Source: Lumbricus terrestris
Taxonomy: Eukaryota; Annelida; Clitellata; Crassiclitellata; Lumbricidae
Direction of reading: 5' to 3'
Assembly: GCA_949752735.1 (NCBI GenBank)
Contig: OX457038.1
Location: forward strand, 60,750,020-60,814,019
Length of the DNA: 64,000 nucleotides
Both the position numbers and the translations under genes were made by a program. Below, in pieces: positions 60,829 to 64,000 of the stretch. Below the pieces are notes generated by a model, which was given only the letters and a program-made list of their open reading frames with translations, had not been told where the DNA came from and made no database searches. Position 1 is the stretch's first letter; each line of letters begins with the position of its first letter.

Positions 60829-62212
60829 ATGTTGTCTCAAGAATGCCTCAACCAAGTAATCTTTTTATAAGTTCCATCTATGCCAGCTTATCATGGTTAA
60901 ATAAACAAGTATTGATTAATTGATTGATTGATTGAACTGACTGATTAAAGTGTTTACCGGTACTGCTTTCATAGACAGTTTCTAGGTATGGGCCACATTT
61001 AACGTATAATCTTAATAGATGCATGAGCTTACGATACACATCAGTATCTAATCTTCACAGACACGGCTTTTAGCAGTTCACCACCTGCCTGTAGATTGCT
61101 GGAAGGTACAAGTACAAATTGCTGTTGGGTCAGTTGATGGCTATCTCATCGCACCCAGGGGTCAATTCACCAGAGGGCGCTCACGTCATCGCCCGCAAAG
61201 TGCTGACTTAGTCACAGCAACGAAGAGGAGAGCAGAGTGACAAGCAATATCACTCAGCCACACTCGCCATCATTGAATTGTCTGCCTACAGCAGATACTA
61301 AAGTGACTGGGGAAAATTCAGTTACCGTGTAGACAGGCACGTATAAAATCACAGTGACTCACAGTATTCTATATTTACTCTAATCTAATTAATATCTGTG
61401 AGAAAATCTACAGCACACCATTCATTATTCATTATTCAATATTCATTATCCATTCAGTATTATACTACGCATCAATCTACTGTGGGTCGCTTCATGTTAA
61501 ATCCTATTTTAAACATCCTAATCCAAAGCATGTCTGTATCAAACAGTTCGTCAAATTTAGTTAGGCTAGATCTCATTGAAACTGATGATTAAGACAATTA
61601 GTAGGGAGCCTTACGCCTGTTGAAATTCTAGGGAAGCACTGAATATCTGCCAGCCAATATGGTGTTGTGGTCTCTATAATTAACAGACCTAATTTATAAC
61701 TAATTACAATTGGTGCCAGGAGTCCAATACAATTGCCGAGTTCCCCGCTGTGAAATGTTGTTATTTTTCTTAGTAAGACTAGCCATGCACCGGAATGACA
61801 CTAAACAATTGAACTGCTTTGTATTTTTGTCAATTTATATACTCCCTCTAACAGAACAAACTATTCTGAAGGGATCGGTTAAGTGTGTGCTATCATCAAC
61901 CGATTGCGTTGGATATTGCCCACACTGCAGTCACTGTGTAGTCACTGTGGGCTATCACCCATGCATGTGGTCTCTCCAGCTTCATCATCTCTCAGTGGAT
62001 TCGGACCCGGCACTGAACTTACTGGTCAAACAACATGGATATTGCGGACATGCCTTGATAGGTCTGTGTCCCCTCTTTATCAATCCATATGTGCAATGTA
62101 TATATATAAATAATTATATATATATTATATAAATATTATATTATATATACATATATTATATAATATATATATTTTATATATATATATACATCTTTGCATC
62201 AACATCTAAGAT

Positions 62213-62422
62213 TCATAAGCCGGTCCAAATCCAATGCAGTTGCTCTGTGTGGCTTCGAGAAAATCCGTTGATATACCACAGATATTGAGGCTTCATTGCG
62301 AATGCTATTATTGCCTGACAAACTGCATTACTTTCGCAATCTGAATCTCTTTCTACTTGAGTCCGTCCACAAGCCAGCTTGCTGAGTGTCACAAGCAGAC
62401 AAAATACGTCCCAGAGCCACAT
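62213..62422 (-). CDS. Possible signal-peptide ORF, 69 aa, unrecognised
   Basis: ATG at 62422 starts MWLWDVFCLLVTLSKLACG, a good signal-peptide pattern. RTQVERDSDCESNAVC and a further 30-odd residues follow to a TGA. It could be a short secreted peptide or the first exon of a secreted protein (a GTATAT donor-like site lies after the LW codons), or chance. It sits between AT-rich tracts with no other support. Confidence 0.2.
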   Translation of the reverse strand: MWLWDVFCLLVTLSKLACGRTQVERDSDCESNAVCQAIIAFAMKPQYLWYINGFSRSHTEQLHWIWTGL

Positions 62423-62658
62423 TAGTGATGTAGTGGAATACTAATGCACAGTGACAAAACGCGAAAGAGTATGCAGCTGCTTCTCAAATACAATTTATCC
62501 CTTATAATCCATTAGGAATTCTAATCTATCTCTTGCTTTCCGGTCCGTCTGACAATCTGTATCCCTGTCTATTAATCAATATGCACAATGTAAATATCTA
62601 TAGATATCTTTATAAATAATATATATATGCATATATTTTATATATATATATGACTATA

Positions 62659-62703
<45 letters not shown>

Positions 62704-63423
62704 TTGCATCTCTATTCGCTCTCTGTCTATCACTGTCTTTCCGCTATAATCCGAGTCTCAAGTGCGGCATTGAAGAGTGGCTCTTGCGCACACATCTTTA
62801 CGTCAAGGAGTATTATCACAACAATCTCATGCAGATCATAAATGCTATTTCCAGAACCAGATTCCACTTATTAGTACAGCAATCTGCTCACTCAAGTGGG
62901 ACAGTTGCAGTTTCATTTAATTTATACTTTACTATTATTTATAATCGACTGGACCCTAAAAAATTAAACAAAAACAACTTTAACTGCCTGTTATTGCAAT
63001 TGTCAATTGTAATTTTAATTTGTAATGAGATTGCATTAGCCGAGGTTTGGTCGGGAGTGCTTCTGGTAGTAACACTGAAGGGGGTGCTATATAAATTCCA
63101 GTGATGAATCAATGTTTAATGACTGGCACATAGTTGCATACTCCATATTCCACACATCGCGCTGTAATTGTAATAGTTTTCTGTTTGGCATTGTCACTTC
63201 CACATCCCAAGAAAAGATTTAATACACACATACATACACAGATACATACACATACTACAATTGCTTATAGATACATACATGTATATATTGGCATGTACAT
63301 ACTGCATTGTAAATATTGCATGTGAAAGCTTGTTCCTCGCCTTATATATACACTTTTATATAGACTAAGCCAAACAGAGGTGTTGCCAGTTTGGCAATCC
63401 CAAAGGATTAAGAAGCATACAGT

Positions 63424-63553
63424 GCACACACACATACACACACGCGTGCGCTCACGCACACATATAGACACACATACATATACACACACACGCATACACA
63501 CACACGCACACACATACACACGCACGCACATACACACACAAACACACACATCA
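63424..63553. repeat. Impure (CA)n microsatellite
   Basis: ACAC, ACAT and CGCA words mix over 130 bases. A long plus frame (63380-63991) runs through it and beyond but owes its length to the repeat. Confidence 0.93.
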
Positions 63554-64000
63554 AGCAAACGGAGAATGCTTAGATTTTCATCATCAGATGACAGACGCAG
63601 CAGACCATTAACACAACAACATGGTCCCAGTCCCTTCGTTCTTCCGTCTGCTAATCCATCCTTCCTTCAGCCCCCTTCGACCGTCCGTCCCTCCGTCTGC
63701 CGTCGAAGCAAGCACACGGTCGGTAAAAACAGTGAAGGAGGAGGAGGTATCAGCAGCATGGAGATGGAAGAAGAGGATGAGGATGAGGAGGCAAGAGCAT
63801 CATTGTCAGCATCTGCAACCAACCCACACAAGCCACTGAGGCTGAGGCTGATCCCGACATGGCACAGACCGAACCGAGGAGGTAGACTCGAAGTCTGGGT
63901 GGAAGATGGAGATCAATGTGTACAGGACCAATTATCCTGTCTGTTTAGACAGAGGAGCCACAGAGGAAAAACAATATTCAACAACAATTAGCTATTCACA

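Larger units (their letters stand above)
58981..64000. other. Right-hand region, no certain gene
   Basis: This should contain or precede the missing NWD-like N-terminal exon, but I could not find the expected block. Besides the listed repeats it holds AT tracts (62098-62185, 62620-62700), and at 63050-63100 a LINE/SINE-type end, GGGGGTGCTATATAAATTCC. The final 400 bases are non-repetitive and GC-richer; a leader exon there is possible but unsupported. Confidence 0.5.

Noticed and set aside
63380..63991. 203-codon plus-strand ORF with a Glu-rich stretch
   Set aside because: More than half its length is the CA microsatellite. The remainder has no motif, and another frame is also open there.

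Overview
The window is nuclear DNA of a multicellular animal: genes are split by GT-AG introns of 0.5-16 kb, intergenic DNA is full of microsatellites, tRNA-headed SINEs, CR1/L2-like LINE ends and hAT-, mariner- and piggyBac-type elements. There is no prokaryotic gene organisation. The gene families (an LRP1-like receptor, a NACHT-WD protein) and the repeat mix suit a marine invertebrate. I cannot name the phylum from sequence alone.

Region 1 (1-16.2 kb, minus strand) is the 5' end of an LRP1-like lipoprotein-receptor gene. Four coding exons are visible in order 16.15 -> 14.5 -> 13.4 -> 0.08 kb: signal peptide, one LDL-receptor class A repeat, an EGF module, and a second EGF module that runs off the left edge. 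All introns are phase 1 and every junction joins in frame. The 13.3-kb third intron carries SINEs, broken LINE ends and a nest of hAT elements. Region 2 (16.2-32.4 kb) is intergenic. It holds compound microsatellites, a LINE 3' end split by a 1.85-kb hAT element with a perfect 8-bp target duplication, several other hAT-type elements, one possible small membrane-protein ORF (22.5-22.9 kb), and a striking excess of the palindrome TAGGCCTA.

Region 3 (32.4-58.4 kb, minus strand) is most of a NACHT and WD-repeat gene (NWD1/NWD2 family). Seven coding exons give 1842 residues with consistent phases, from an N-terminal region ending in the conserved ..DLRWG.. block, through Walker A and B, to degenerate WD repeats and a 237-residue Ser-Pro-rich tail. 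The extreme N-terminus was not found and is probably upstream of 58.4 kb. A 16-kb intron contains a mariner-type MITE, a piggyBac-type MITE with a 0.5-kb AT core, minisatellites, a candidate plus-strand core promoter at 48.5 kb and other repeats. Region 4 (58.4-64 kb) has SINEs, microsatellites and one possible signal-peptide ORF.

The two main genes lie on the same strand but there is no sign that they act together. One would be an endocytic surface receptor, the other an intracellular STAND-type ATPase. I found no convincing new multi-gene system. The most unusual structures are the nested transposons, the TAGGCCTA patch, a tandem array inside a hAT element, and the long alternating purine-pyrimidine tracts.
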